63,412 nucleotides of DNA from Oscillospiraceae bacterium (lineage in GTDB: Bacteria; Bacillota; Clostridia; Oscillospirales; Oscillospiraceae), in the NCBI GenBank assembly GCA_017622295.1, contig JAGARK010000053.1:1-63412 (forward strand), in the 5' to 3' direction. The position numbers were made by a program, and so were the translations under genes. Of this stretch, positions 51,213 to 59,281 are shown in pieces. Each line of letters begins with the position of its first letter. The stretch's first letter is position 1. The notes beneath the pieces are model-generated. The model saw only the letters and a program-made list of their open reading frames with translations, was not told the origin of the DNA and made no database searches.

Positions 51213-52580
51213 TCAATTGAAGAAATCGTAAACGCCGTACAGGAAGATGCCGAAGATGATGACCGGCAGAACATAGGTCAGATAACCGCGCATCCACTTG
51301 GAAACCTTCGGGCCCCTGCCGGAATTGGCCTCGTTCACGAAATTGCCCCAGCCCCAACCCTTTTTGGAGGTGCAGAACAGGACGAAGATCAGGCTGCCCA
51401 GAGGCAGCAGACAGTTGGAAACCAGGAAATCTTCCAGATCCATAATGGTGGAGCCTTCACCGAAGGGCTGAATGCCGGACAACACGGTCCAGCCCAGGGC
51501 GCAGGGGAGGCTCAGGATCAGCAGAGTCACGCAGTCGATGAGGCAGGCTTTCTTCCGGCTCCAGCCAAACAGGTCCATGGTGCAGGAGACAATGTTCTCA
51601 AACACGGCGAAGATGGTGGACAAGGCTGCAAAGCTCAGGAACACAAAGAACAGCGCACCCCAGATCTGGCCGCCGGGGAGATTATTGAACACATTGGGCA
51701 GCGTGATGAACAGCAGACTGGAGCCGCTGCTTACTTCCACATCATAGGCAAAGCAGGCGGGGAAGATGATCAGGCCGGAGGTGAATGCCACGAAGGTATC
51801 CAGAATACCCACATTGAGAGCTTCGCCCAGCAGAGAGCGTTCCTTGCCGATATAGCTGCCGAAGATGGCCATACCGCCGATGCCGAGGCTCAGGGTGAAG
51901 AAGGCCTGGTTCATAGCGGCTACCAGAACCTGGCCTGCACCGGCCTCCTTCAGGCGGTCGATGCTGGGCAGCAGATAGAAGGCAAGGCCCTCTTTGCCGC
52001 CGGGGGTTAAGACGCTGTTGACTGCCAGGACGATCATAATGATCAGCAGCGCAAGCATCATGTACTTAGTGATCCGCTCCAGGCCCTTCTGGACGCCGCC
52101 AGAGCAGACCAGTGCACCGCTGATAACCACCACAGCGGTGTAGCCGATCTGAGAGGGAATATCGGAGCGCATGGTAATGAAAGCGGAGCTTACATCACTG
52201 GGGGTCATGCCCACAAATTTGCCGGCGGCGGTGGAGACAAAGTAATTCAGCAGCCAGCCGGAGATGGTGGAATAGGACATCAGCAGAAGGAGGCAGCCGG
52301 CAAGACAGGCGTAGCCGTGCAGGTGCCATTTGGATCCCTTGGGTTCCAGCTCCTGATACATGGCGGCGGGGCTCTTCTGAGCAGCGCGGCCCACTGCGAA
52401 TTCCATAGTCATGACGGGGATGCCGAGGATCAGCAGGAAGACCAGATAGATCAGCACGAAAATACCGCCGCCATTCTGGCCGGTGATGTAGGGGAATTTG
52501 TAGACATTGCCGATACCGATGGCGCAGCCAGCACTGAGAAGGATGAAGCCGAGGCGGCTTCCGAGATGCTCTCTTTGCAT
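51213..52580 (-). CDS. neurotransmitter:sodium symporter (NSS/SNF) family transporter
   Basis: 455 aa with 11-12 helices. The start LGFILLSAGCAIGIGNVYKFPYITGQNGGGIF (shown here only as family landmark, Na/substrate site of TM1) and the TM6/TM8 regions match LeuT-like bacterial amino-acid importers (tryptophan, tyrosine or branched-chain types). Substrate cannot be set. A consensus promoter lies at 52611-52639 and the ribosome site AGAGGT precedes the ATG. Confidence 0.92.
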   Translation of the reverse strand: MQREHLGSRLGFILLSAGCAIGIGNVYKFPYITGQNGGGIFVLIYLVFLLILGIPVMTMEFAVGRAAQKSPAAMYQELEPKGSKWHLHGYACLAGCLLLLMSYSTISGWLLNYFVSTAAGKFVGMTPSDVSSAFITMRSDIPSQIGYTAVVVISGALVCSGGVQKGLERITKYMMLALLIIMIVLAVNSVLTPGGKEGLAFYLLPSIDRLKEAGAGQVLVAAMNQAFFTLSLGIGGMAIFGSYIGKERSLLGEALNVGILDTFVAFTSGLIIFPACFAYDVEVSSGSSLLFITLPNVFNNLPGGQIWGALFFVFLSFAALSTIFAVFENIVSCTMDLFGWSRKKACLIDCVTLLILSLPCALGWTVLSGIQPFGEGSTIMDLEDFLVSNCLLPLGSLIFVLFCTSKKGWGWGNFVNEANSGRGPKVSKWMRGYLTYVLPVIIFGIFLYGVYDFFN

Positions 52581-52610
52581 AATTATACCTCTTTTCCGAC
52601 AGATGGGCCC

Positions 52611-52639
52611 ATTATAACGGATGAAAATAACTTTGTCAA
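52611..52639 (-). promoter_or_regulatory. consensus promoter of the NSS gene
   Basis: Minus strand TTGACA (52634-52639), 17 nt, TATAAT (52611-52616). Confidence 0.9.
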
Positions 52640-52655
52640 TGTCTGAATAAATGCA

Positions 52656-52687
52656 TAAAAATACCCCGGAAGGCTACTTCCGGGGTA
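52656..52687 (-). terminator. terminator of xpt
   Basis: TACCCCGGAAG / CTTCCGGGGTA with a 4-nt loop and minus-strand TTTTTA. Confidence 0.92.
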
Positions 52688-52699
52688 AAATATATCGGA

Positions 52700-53275
52700 T
52701 TACTGCTTGCGGAATACGAAGCCGTTCTCGTCTGCCTCGTCGATAATGGCCAGGGACTTCAGGTCGTAGCCATCTTTGCGCAGACCGTCGCCGCCATCCT
52801 GGAAGCCCTTTTCGATGGCGCAGCCAATGCCCACCAGTTCAGCGCCGGATTCCTTGACAATGTCGATCAGACCACGCATTGCCTGGCCGTTTGCCATGAA
52901 ATCATCAACGATCAGAACCTTGTCATTGGCCGTGATCCAATCCTTGGCGCAGATCATTGTGTAGCTCTTCTTATAGGTATAGGAGAAAACCTCGCTCTTG
53001 TACAGGCCGCCTTCAATGTTGTCACTCTTGGCCTTCTTGGCGAAGACCATGGGGATGCCCCACTTGAAGGAACAAATTGCTGCCAGAGCGATACCGCTTG
53101 CTTCAGCGGTGAGGACCTTGGTGACGCGGGAAACGTCGAACAGTTTTGCAAATTCGTCTGCCAGCTCACCCAGGAACTGAGTGTCGATCTGGTGATTCAG
53201 AAAACCGTCGACTTTGATGATATGGCCAGGCAGGATGCGGCCTTCCTGGCAAATACGCTGCTCCAGTGCTTCCAT
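52700..53275 (-). CDS. xpt: xanthine phosphoribosyltransferase
   Basis: 191 aa. The PRPP-binding loop VLIVDDFMANGQAMRGL (about 123-139), N-terminal MEALEQRICQEGRILPGHIIKVDGFLNHQ (start typical of Xpt) and AEASGIALA are present. It makes XMP from xanthine and PRPP. The ATG at 53275 follows GGAGGGTATCT; longer upstream frames have no ribosome site. Xpt is often controlled by a purine riboswitch, but only a short promoter region with a DNA palindrome is present here. Confidence 0.95.
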   Translation of the reverse strand: MEALEQRICQEGRILPGHIIKVDGFLNHQIDTQFLGELADEFAKLFDVSRVTKVLTAEASGIALAAICSFKWGIPMVFAKKAKSDNIEGGLYKSEVFSYTYKKSYTMICAKDWITANDKVLIVDDFMANGQAMRGLIDIVKESGAELVGIGCAIEKGFQDGGDGLRKDGYDLKSLAIIDEADENGFVFRKQ

Positions 53276-53290
53276 AGATACCCTCCGAGA

Positions 53291-53330
53291 TAATAGTATT
53301 GATAATACTATTATGTATGCTTTTCGACAA
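53291..53330 (-). promoter_or_regulatory. xpt promoter overlapped by a 10-bp palindrome
   Basis: Minus strand TTGTCG (53325-53330), 17 nt, TATTAT (53302-53307). TAATAGTATT-gat-AATACTATTA (53291-53313) is centred on the -10, so a bound repressor would block RNA polymerase. Confidence 0.75.
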
Positions 53331-53471
53331 AAAAGCAAGGGGGATTCATGTCCAAAAAAAGAGAAAAACAATCCGTTTCCTTGGCAAGAATTAACAAAGA
53401 CAAAATGCGGGGTCAGGATAACAGATTGTTTGCCTGTCGGAGCGGTACATTGGTGCGCCAATGGCAGAAAA

Positions 53472-54233
53472 TCAGTCAAAAGCCAGGCCAAAATAGGTGG
53501 GAGCGGGGCAATTCGCCGTCAGGGGATACAGCATGGAGAAGGGTTTTCCCTTGCCGGGGCAGCGGAAGAATCCGCTGGTGCAGCCCAGGGCCATCACAAT
53601 GCCGGGAGCAGCGCCGGGATCTCCCACCAGCTCCATACAGTGCAGCTTGTCGCCGTCAGTATTGATCGCGGCGGCAAAGCCGGGGCCGATGCAGAATTCC
53701 GCCTGGGTTTGCAAAAATGCCAGATTCTCGTCCTCCTGGATCACACCGCCCTGGGGCAGCAGGGCCCGCCGGCGCAGGGCATAGTCGGACGCGTCCACTT
53801 TGTGCAGCGGCACCGCGGGGATTTGGGGACCGCAGACGAATTCTGAAACCTCAGTACAGGGGGAGAAGCCCAGCTTTTCGTACAGCCGGATCAGATTTTC
53901 CTCCTGGGGCACCAGCAGGATGCCGTCATAGCCCCGGGTTTTCAGAATTTCCTTGGTGTCCTCCACCAGGGCCCGGCAAAGTCCACGGCCCCGGTAATCG
54001 GGGGCGGTGGCCACGGCATAGACATAGGCAAGCTTCCGGTCCTCGCAGGAGACATCGAACCAGTACAGCACGGCGCGGACCCGGCCTTCTTCCAGAATGC
54101 ACCGACCCCGGTGGGGGGCAAAGGCGGTGCTGAAAAAGGAGTCCAGGAACACATCGTCATCGCCGAAGGCCTTTTTCCACAGAGCCCGAAATTCGGGGAC
54201 CAATGCCTCCTTCAGATCAGAAAACATGCTCAT
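53472..54233 (-). CDS. GNAT family N-acetyltransferase (two-domain, about 253 aa)
   Basis: N-terminal GNAT domain with VYAVATAPDYRGRGLCRALVEDT (about 71-93, acetyl-CoA loop R-G-x-G) and LYEKLGFSPC. The C-terminal 100 residues form a second domain as in longer GNAT proteins of Clostridia. Substrate is unknown. The ATG at 54233 is 6 nt after GGAGG and overlaps the end of the preceding DUF2156 gene by 17 nt, indicating coupled expression. Confidence 0.82.
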   Translation of the reverse strand: MSMFSDLKEALVPEFRALWKKAFGDDDVFLDSFFSTAFAPHRGRCILEEGRVRAVLYWFDVSCEDRKLAYVYAVATAPDYRGRGLCRALVEDTKEILKTRGYDGILLVPQEENLIRLYEKLGFSPCTEVSEFVCGPQIPAVPLHKVDASDYALRRRALLPQGGVIQEDENLAFLQTQAEFCIGPGFAAAINTDGDKLHCMELVGDPGAAPGIVMALGCTSGFFRCPGKGKPFSMLYPLTANCPAPTYFGLAFD

Positions 54234-55134
54234 CCTCTTCCTCCCAGAGCCGTGCCCAGTGCTTTTCCAGCAGCAGGTCCGGGGCATAGGACAGCTTGGC
54301 CTTCCGCAGACCCTCCAGGCCCATGTCGTCCTCCCGGTTCAGCCAGCGAAGCTCCGGGTATTTGCTGCGCAGGTACCGGGCGAATTCCCGGTTGATGGTG
54401 GGGTAGGCGCCGTCGGCGATGTCCAGAGCCTTCTCGAAATGAACGTCAAAGGTATTGGCATTCAGTCGGGAGCCCATGGTGAAGGCTACCACTTTCCTGT
54501 CAACCGTCAGCACCAGACCCTCCAACCCCAGCTCGGCCTGGAAGGCGAAGGCCCGCTGCAGCGCCAGCTCCTCCAGATGGAAGTCGGCGTGGGGGTCGGC
54601 TTCCTTGCGGCTGCGGTACCACTGGCCCGCCATGGTGAAGGCGGCCACCCGGGTGGATGCATCCAGCGGCAGCACCTGCCAGTCCGGATGGGCCTCCTCG
54701 AAGCGGTGGATGTGGTTTCGCTTTTTCTGGTATTTGCGGCCCTTCAGGTCGGCGAGACTGTTGATGTCGTAGAGGTAGTCGAAGGTATCCCGGTCGGTGA
54801 AAAACTGGAATCTGCCGGGATAGAGGGATGCCAGGGTGTCCTTGTCCGCCTCTGTCATAGAGGTAATGTAGCAGGGGATGCCCCGCAGCTTCGCGTCATG
54901 GATCACCGCATCCAGCGCGGGCCTCACGTCCCCGGGGCCCACGGGGAAGGGATAGACGCTGCGGCGGTTGAACTGGGAGAAGATCACCAGCCGGCCATCC
55001 ACAAAGGCTGCCTTCTGCCGGCCCCAGAGGAACAGGTTGGTGAAGGAGTATTCGCAGCCCCGCAGCTCGGCGGTCATCAGGCATTCGTCATAACGGGCCT
55101 TCTGGTTTAAGTCCAGACGATAAAAATCGATCAT
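54217..55134 (-). CDS. DUF2156 / aminoacyl-lipid-synthase-like acyltransferase domain protein
   Basis: 305 aa, a pair of GNAT-like folds as in the C-terminal domain of MprF and FemX-like proteins: ELRGCEYSFTNLFLWG (about 24-39), KGRKYQKKRNHIHRFEEAHPDW (about 130, landmark K-x3-K-R-N-H), and INREFARYL...LNREDDMGLEGLRKAKLSY near the end. This DUF2156 type lacks the membrane part of MprF. It may move an aminoacyl group to a lipid or peptide. The ATG at 55134 follows AAAGGAAG. Confidence 0.82.
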   Translation of the reverse strand: MIDFYRLDLNQKARYDECLMTAELRGCEYSFTNLFLWGRQKAAFVDGRLVIFSQFNRRSVYPFPVGPGDVRPALDAVIHDAKLRGIPCYITSMTEADKDTLASLYPGRFQFFTDRDTFDYLYDINSLADLKGRKYQKKRNHIHRFEEAHPDWQVLPLDASTRVAAFTMAGQWYRSRKEADPHADFHLEELALQRAFAFQAELGLEGLVLTVDRKVVAFTMGSRLNANTFDVHFEKALDIADGAYPTINREFARYLRSKYPELRWLNREDDMGLEGLRKAKLSYAPDLLLEKHWARLWEEEDEHVF

Positions 55135-55221
55135 TTGTGTCACTTCCTTTGTCGTTATGATAACATATTTCTGAAGCGTTCTCAATCGGAAACCTGTACA
55201 AGGATTTCCATCTCCCCCGGC

Positions 55222-55261
55222 TTGACATTTTTCGGAACTGTCAATATAATGAGTTCCGAAA
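55222..55261 (+). promoter_or_regulatory. consensus promoter of dac flanked by a 10-bp palindrome
   Basis: TTGACA (55222-55227), 17 nt, TATAAT (55245-55250). TTTCGGAACT-N12-AGTTCCGAAA (55230-55239, 55252-55261) encloses the -10, a strong operator candidate. Confidence 0.88.
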
Positions 55262-55274
55262 AGGAGAAAACGCC

Positions 55275-56210
55275 ATGAACAAGCGAATCAGACAATTCAT
55301 CGCGCTGCTGTGTCTGGCGGTGCTGCTTCTGCCCTGCGTGGCTATGGCCTCGGAGGTGGAGGAAGAGACTGCCGCTTATGTCATCGACCGGGATTCACCG
55401 GTATATGCTGCCTGCGAGGCGGCGGCGGAGAGCATCGCCGCCCGGCATATTCTGGTTTATGATGCCACAGACGACGAGATTTTATACACCAGAACCGTGG
55501 ATGGCGGAAAGCTCTATCCTGCCAGCACCACGAAGCTTTTTTCCACCTATGTTGCGCTGCAGTATCTGGACGCCGGAACGGTGATCACCGCCGGAAGCGA
55601 GCTGGACCTGCTGGACGAAGGGTCGTCCGTCGCTTACATAGCCAAGAACAATCAGCTTACTGCCGAGATGCTGGTGGAGGGCATGCTTCTTCCCAGCGGC
55701 AACGACGCGGCGCTGGTACTGGCAGCGGGGGCCGGACGGGCCATCGCCGGAGACGCCGGCCTCAGCGGCGCTGAGGCGGTGCGGGTCTTCGTGGAGGAGA
55801 TGAACCGGATGGGCAAGGAGCTGGGCTTGAATGACAGCCAGTTCTGCAATCCCCATGGCTTCCATGTGGGAGCCCATTATTCCAGCATCGAGGATATGGC
55901 CCGGATGGCGAAGCTGGCTCTGGAGAATCCCATCATTTCCAGGTACATGGCCCGCTTTGAGGACGATGTGATCTACGCCAGCGGCCACAGCATCCACTGG
56001 ATCAATACCAACAGCCTGCTGGATCCGGAGTCGGAGTTCCATTATCCCGGAGCCATCGGCATGAAGACCGGCAGAACCAGCCAGGCGGGCTACTGCCTGA
56101 TGGCGGCGTTCAAGCTGAATGGACACAAGATCGTCATCGGCGTGTTCGGATACGATAACGGAAATGCCCGGTATCGGGATGTTGTGAGTCTTTTGAATGC
56201 ATGTAAATAA
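55275..56210 (+). CDS. D-alanyl-D-alanine carboxypeptidase (S11, low-molecular-weight PBP)
   Basis: 311 aa. Signal peptide about 1-25 (cleavage near AMA-SE). Active-site motifs: S-x2-K in YPASTTKLF (about 79-87), S-x-N in LPSGNDAAL (about 137-145) and KTG in IGMKTGRTSQAGY (about 260-272). It trims the terminal D-Ala of peptidoglycan stem peptides outside the membrane. The C-terminal beta domain and anchor helix of PBP5 are missing, as in DacB/DacF short types, so it is secreted or loosely bound. Ribosome site AAAAGGAG. Confidence 0.93.
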   Translation: MNKRIRQFIALLCLAVLLLPCVAMASEVEEETAAYVIDRDSPVYAACEAAAESIAARHILVYDATDDEILYTRTVDGGKLYPASTTKLFSTYVALQYLDAGTVITAGSELDLLDEGSSVAYIAKNNQLTAEMLVEGMLLPSGNDAALVLAAGAGRAIAGDAGLSGAEAVRVFVEEMNRMGKELGLNDSQFCNPHGFHVGAHYSSIEDMARMAKLALENPIISRYMARFEDDVIYASGHSIHWINTNSLLDPESEFHYPGAIGMKTGRTSQAGYCLMAAFKLNGHKIVIGVFGYDNGNARYRDVVSLLNACK

Positions 56211-56216
56211 AGGAAA

Positions 56217-56246
56217 ACCGCACCCGGCCGGGTGCGGTTTCTTGTT
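56217..56246 (+). terminator. terminator of dac
   Basis: AACCGCACCCGG / CCGGGTGCGGTT stem with T-rich tail; almost no loop. Confidence 0.85.
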
Positions 56247-56255
56247 TGAGGGGGG

Positions 56256-56353
56256 TAAATTGAAGTTTGCCGAACTGACTATCAATAGCGGATGTAGGAA
56301 GGGGCAATGCTCGCCCCCACAAGGGTGTTTGCAATCGGATCGACAAACTGAAA
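56256..56353 (+). repeat. MITE-like repeat relative
   Basis: TAAATTGAAGTTTGCCG at the left and TCGACAAACTGAAAGCTA at the right match the terminal repeats of the 153-bp family. The interior differs and carries GGGGCAATGCTCGCCCCC. Confidence 0.5.
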
Positions 56354-56372
56354 GCTACCACAATCTTCCGGC

Positions 56373-56879
56373 TTACTGGAAGAGGCTCTTATCCAGATGG
56401 CGCTTTTTCAGGACATGATACAGCAGGATTCCCAGTGTGAACAGCACGGTCAGCTCGCCCAGAGCCACATACAGCGCGTTCATCCAGAAGCCGCCGCCAA
56501 TGTAGACCGTCAGCTCCCAGCCTACCAGAGTGGCGTTGCACAGAGCGGGCATGGCAAGTCCCGGGATGGGGATGCCTTTAAAGGTCAGATGGCGGCTGCG
56601 CCACATGGCATAGGTGGCGAGGAAGGTGGCAAGAGTGCCCACCACAATGTCCAGTGGCAGAGCGCCGGCGTAGGACAGATTGAACAGAAAGCATCCAATG
56701 GTCAGGCCGGGAACAGCGGCGCTGGTGAAGAAAGCCAGCACGCACAAGGCCTCGGAAAAACGGCACTGCATCGCCCAGGAGGTGCTGTTGGGCAGAATGA
56801 AATTCTGAAGATAAGTCAGAGCCACATACATGGCGGCGATGATGGCGCCCTGGGTCAGATGATGGATCTTTTGATGCAT
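56373..56879 (-). CDS. queT: QueT family queuosine-precursor (preQ1) transporter
   Basis: 168 aa, five to six helices, matching the S-component of an ECF-type vitamin transporter: LTQGAIIAAMYVALTYL (about 9-25), MQCRFSEALCVLAFF (about 38-52, landmark RxSEAL) and GLTIGCFLFNL. It imports preQ1 for tRNA queuosine. Control by the preQ1-I riboswitch upstream is clear. Ribosome site AAGGAGG. Confidence 0.93.
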   Translation of the reverse strand: MHQKIHHLTQGAIIAAMYVALTYLQNFILPNSTSWAMQCRFSEALCVLAFFTSAAVPGLTIGCFLFNLSYAGALPLDIVVGTLATFLATYAMWRSRHLTFKGIPIPGLAMPALCNATLVGWELTVYIGGGFWMNALYVALGELTVLFTLGILLYHVLKKRHLDKSLFQ

Positions 56880-56900
56880 GGCAGCAACCTCCTTGCAAAT

Positions 56901-56929
56901 AAAAAATCACGGACAGCTTCGGTCCGTGA
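56901..56929 (-). terminator. second terminator in the queT leader
   Basis: TCACGGAC / GTCCGTGA (56907-56914, 56922-56929) followed on the minus strand by TTTTTT, between the riboswitch terminator and queT. Confidence 0.8.
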
Positions 56930-56941
56930 AACACGCAAAAC

Positions 56942-56965
56942 AAAAAACAGGCGCAATGCGCCCAT
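56942..56965 (-). terminator. riboswitch expression-platform terminator
   Basis: GGGCGCATTGCGCC-type stem followed on the minus strand by TGTTTTTTG, directly after the aptamer. Confidence 0.8.
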
Positions 56966-56967
56966 CA

Positions 56968-57012
56968 GATTCCCTAGTTTTGTTTACCGACAGGATGGTC
57001 ACGAACTGTCCT
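56968..57012 (-). promoter_or_regulatory. preQ1-I riboswitch of queT
   Basis: On the minus strand a GACAG / CTGTC hairpin with loop TTCGTGACCATC is followed by GGTAAACAAAACTAGGG. The A-rich tail AACAAAAC-AGG and hairpin layout match the compact preQ1-I aptamer, e.g. that of Thermoanaerobacter tengcongensis. Binding of preQ1 would favour termination just downstream and shut off uptake. Confidence 0.88.
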
Positions 57013-57026
57013 ATGAAGTTATGTAT

Positions 57027-57055
57027 ATTATAGCGTTTCGGCGTTTTTGTGTCAA
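57027..57055 (-). promoter_or_regulatory. consensus promoter of queT
   Basis: Minus strand TTGACA (57050-57055), 17 nt, TATAAT (57027-57032). Confidence 0.9.
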
Positions 57056-57098
57056 GGTGTCAAATACTGGTAAAAATGCACTATTTTTCAAGATGTAC

Positions 57099-57126
57099 TT
57101 GCAAAAATTTGGTAATATGATATGAT
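57099..57126 (+). promoter_or_regulatory. promoter of fbp
   Basis: TTGCAA (57099-57104), 16 nt, TATGAT (57121-57126), divergent from queT. Confidence 0.65.
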
Positions 57127-57176
57127 AATAAAGTTAAGGATATTACACAGGCCGTTCAAAGGAGGAACCACCCGTG

Positions 57177-59162
57177 ATGACCAAAAGAGAATTTACGCCG
57201 GAACAGCTGCACTATCTGCGGCTGCTGGCGAAGCAGTACCCCACCGTTCATGCCGCCAGCAAGGAGATCATTCGGCTGTCTGCCATTTTGAATCTGCCCA
57301 AGGCCACCGAGCATTTTATGTCCGATATTCACGGCGAGTACGAGGCATTCTTCCACATTTTCAACTCCTGCTCCGGTGAGGTCCGGGAAAAGGTGGATGA
57401 TCTGTTCTCCAATTCCCTGTCCCAGAAGGACCGCAGTGAGCTGGCCACTCTGATCTACTACCCCACCGCCAAGATGTCCCTGGTGGCCGAGGAGACCGAG
57501 GACATGGATGAATGGTACCTCATCACCCTCCATCGCCTGGTGGAGATCTGCCGCTATGTCTCCTATAAATACACCCGGGACAAGGTCCGGGGCATCATGC
57601 CCGAGGATTTCGCCGACGTCATCGACGAGCTGCTCTACACCCAGACCAGCGAAGGCGCCCAGCAGAACTTCTACGACGATCTGATCCGCACCATCGTTTC
57701 CATCGACCAGGCACCCCAGTTCATCGAAGCCATCTGTACCTGCATCAAGAAGCTGACGGTGGACCATATGCACATCGTCGGTGATATTTTCGACCGGGGT
57801 CCCCGCGCCGATATCGTTATGGATTCCCTGATGGCTTCCAACTCCGTGGACATCCAGTGGGGCAACCATGACATATTGTGGATGGGCGCCGCTGCCGGTT
57901 CCCGTGCCATGGTGGCCATCGTCCTGAGCAACGCCATCCACTACAACAACATCGACGGCATCGAGACCGGCTACGGCATCTCCCTGCGTCCCCTGTCCGT
58001 TCTGGCCAACGAAGTTTACAAGGACTGCGATACCCACCGCTTCAAGGTTACCATCAACGGCCCCGACGCTGACCAGTACACCGAAAAGGACCGGCTCCTC
58101 TCTGCCCGGATGTACAAGGCCATCACAATCATCCTCTTCAAGCTGGAGGGCCAGATGATCCAGCGCCGCCCCGAATTCGGCATGGACGACCGTCTGCTGC
58201 TGGACAAGATCGACTACGAGAACCAGTCCATCACCATCGGCGGCGTCACCTATCATCTTGATGACTGTGATCTGCCCACTGTGGATCCCGCTGATCCCTA
58301 CAAGCTCACCGACGAAGAGCTGAACGTCATCAACCAGCTGGCCGAGTCTTTCCGTCACAGCGAGAAGCTCCAGCGCCACATTCGCTTCCTGTACTCCAAG
58401 GGCAGCCTCTACAAGATCTACAACGGCAACCTCCTGTTCCACGGCGCCATTCCCATGACCGAGGACAAGCAGCTGATGGAATTCACCATCGGCGGCAAGA
58501 CCCGCCGCGGCAAGGAATTCCTGGACTTCGCGGACACCACCGCCCGTAAGGCCTACTACGCCAAGCGGGGCACTCCTGAGTGGCAGTTCGGTCTGGACTT
58601 TTTGTGGTGGCTGTGGTGCGGCCGCAACAGTCCCATCTTCGGCCGTGACCGGATGACCACCTTTGAGCGCCGCCTCATTGCCGATGAAAGCGCCTGGACC
58701 GAGCCCAAGAACGCCTACTACACCCACTACAATGACGCCCAGGTCTGCGATATGATCCTGGCGGAGTTCGGCCTCTACGGCCCCCACTGCCACATCATCA
58801 ACGGCCATGTGCCCGTCAAGACCAAGAAGGGCGAGAGCCCCATTAAGGGCGGTGGCAAGCTGGTGGTTATCGACGGCGGCTTCTGCAAGGCCTACCAGAA
58901 GACCTCCGGCATCGCCGGCTACACCCTGATCTATAATTCCCGCAATTTCCGCATCGTTTCCCACCAGCCCTTTGATGGCCGAAAGGAAGCGCTGTACCAC
59001 GATCATGATATCGCCAACGATTCCTATGTCTTCGAGCGGCTGGAATCCCAGGCGAAGATCGCCCAGACCGACCACGGCCGGGAGCTCCAGGCCCGGATGG
59101 ATGATCTGCTGATGCTGCTGGATGCATACCGCGCCGGCGCCGTCACCGAAGACCACAAATAA
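57177..59162 (+). CDS. fbp: fructose-1,6-bisphosphatase class 3 (Firmicutes type)
   Basis: 661 aa, the usual large size of class 3 FBPase. Calcineurin-like phosphoesterase metal motifs: MSDIHGEYEAFFHIF (about 48-62), VGDIFDRGPRADIVMD (about 200-215), WGNHDILWMGAAAGS (about 227-241) and INGHVPVKTKKGESPIKGGG plus VIDGGFCKAYQ. It makes fructose 6-phosphate for gluconeogenesis. The start is the ATG at 57177 behind AAAGGAGGA. It neighbours galK-galT but has its own terminator. Confidence 0.96.
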   Translation: MTKREFTPEQLHYLRLLAKQYPTVHAASKEIIRLSAILNLPKATEHFMSDIHGEYEAFFHIFNSCSGEVREKVDDLFSNSLSQKDRSELATLIYYPTAKMSLVAEETEDMDEWYLITLHRLVEICRYVSYKYTRDKVRGIMPEDFADVIDELLYTQTSEGAQQNFYDDLIRTIVSIDQAPQFIEAICTCIKKLTVDHMHIVGDIFDRGPRADIVMDSLMASNSVDIQWGNHDILWMGAAAGSRAMVAIVLSNAIHYNNIDGIETGYGISLRPLSVLANEVYKDCDTHRFKVTINGPDADQYTEKDRLLSARMYKAITIILFKLEGQMIQRRPEFGMDDRLLLDKIDYENQSITIGGVTYHLDDCDLPTVDPADPYKLTDEELNVINQLAESFRHSEKLQRHIRFLYSKGSLYKIYNGNLLFHGAIPMTEDKQLMEFTIGGKTRRGKEFLDFADTTARKAYYAKRGTPEWQFGLDFLWWLWCGRNSPIFGRDRMTTFERRLIADESAWTEPKNAYYTHYNDAQVCDMILAEFGLYGPHCHIINGHVPVKTKKGESPIKGGGKLVVIDGGFCKAYQKTSGIAGYTLIYNSRNFRIVSHQPFDGRKEALYHDHDIANDSYVFERLESQAKIAQTDHGRELQARMDDLLMLLDAYRAGAVTEDHK

Positions 59163-59168
59163 TGGATG

Positions 59169-59205
59169 CAGGGCTCTTCCCGCCGGGAGGAGCCCTGATT
59201 TTTTG
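59169..59205 (+). terminator. terminator of fbp
   Basis: CAGGGCT / AGCCCTG with an inner CCCG/CGGG and TTTTTTG after it. Confidence 0.85.
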
Positions 59206-59217
59206 TCAAATTGGGTA

Positions 59218-59246
59218 TTCCGTTTTGGCAGATTCAATAGTATAAT
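59218..59246 (+). promoter_or_regulatory. promoter of galK-galT
   Basis: TATAAT (59241-59246) with a poor -35 TTCCGT (59218-59223) at 17 nt. The weak -35 suggests activator dependence, but no operator is evident. Confidence 0.55.
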
Positions 59247-59281
59247 AGATGCATCATTATGTTATTTTGGAGGAGATTGCC

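Noticed and set aside
51111-52010. A 299-codon + strand frame over the NSS transporter gene
   Set aside because: It is antisense to a clear transporter with consensus promoter and terminator.
53276-53471. Purine riboswitch upstream of xpt
   Set aside because: No three-way junction or conserved loop sequences fit between promoter and start; the transcript leader is under 30 nt.
57156-59237. A 693-codon open frame antisense to fbp
   Set aside because: It is a shadow of fbp with no ribosome site or domain.
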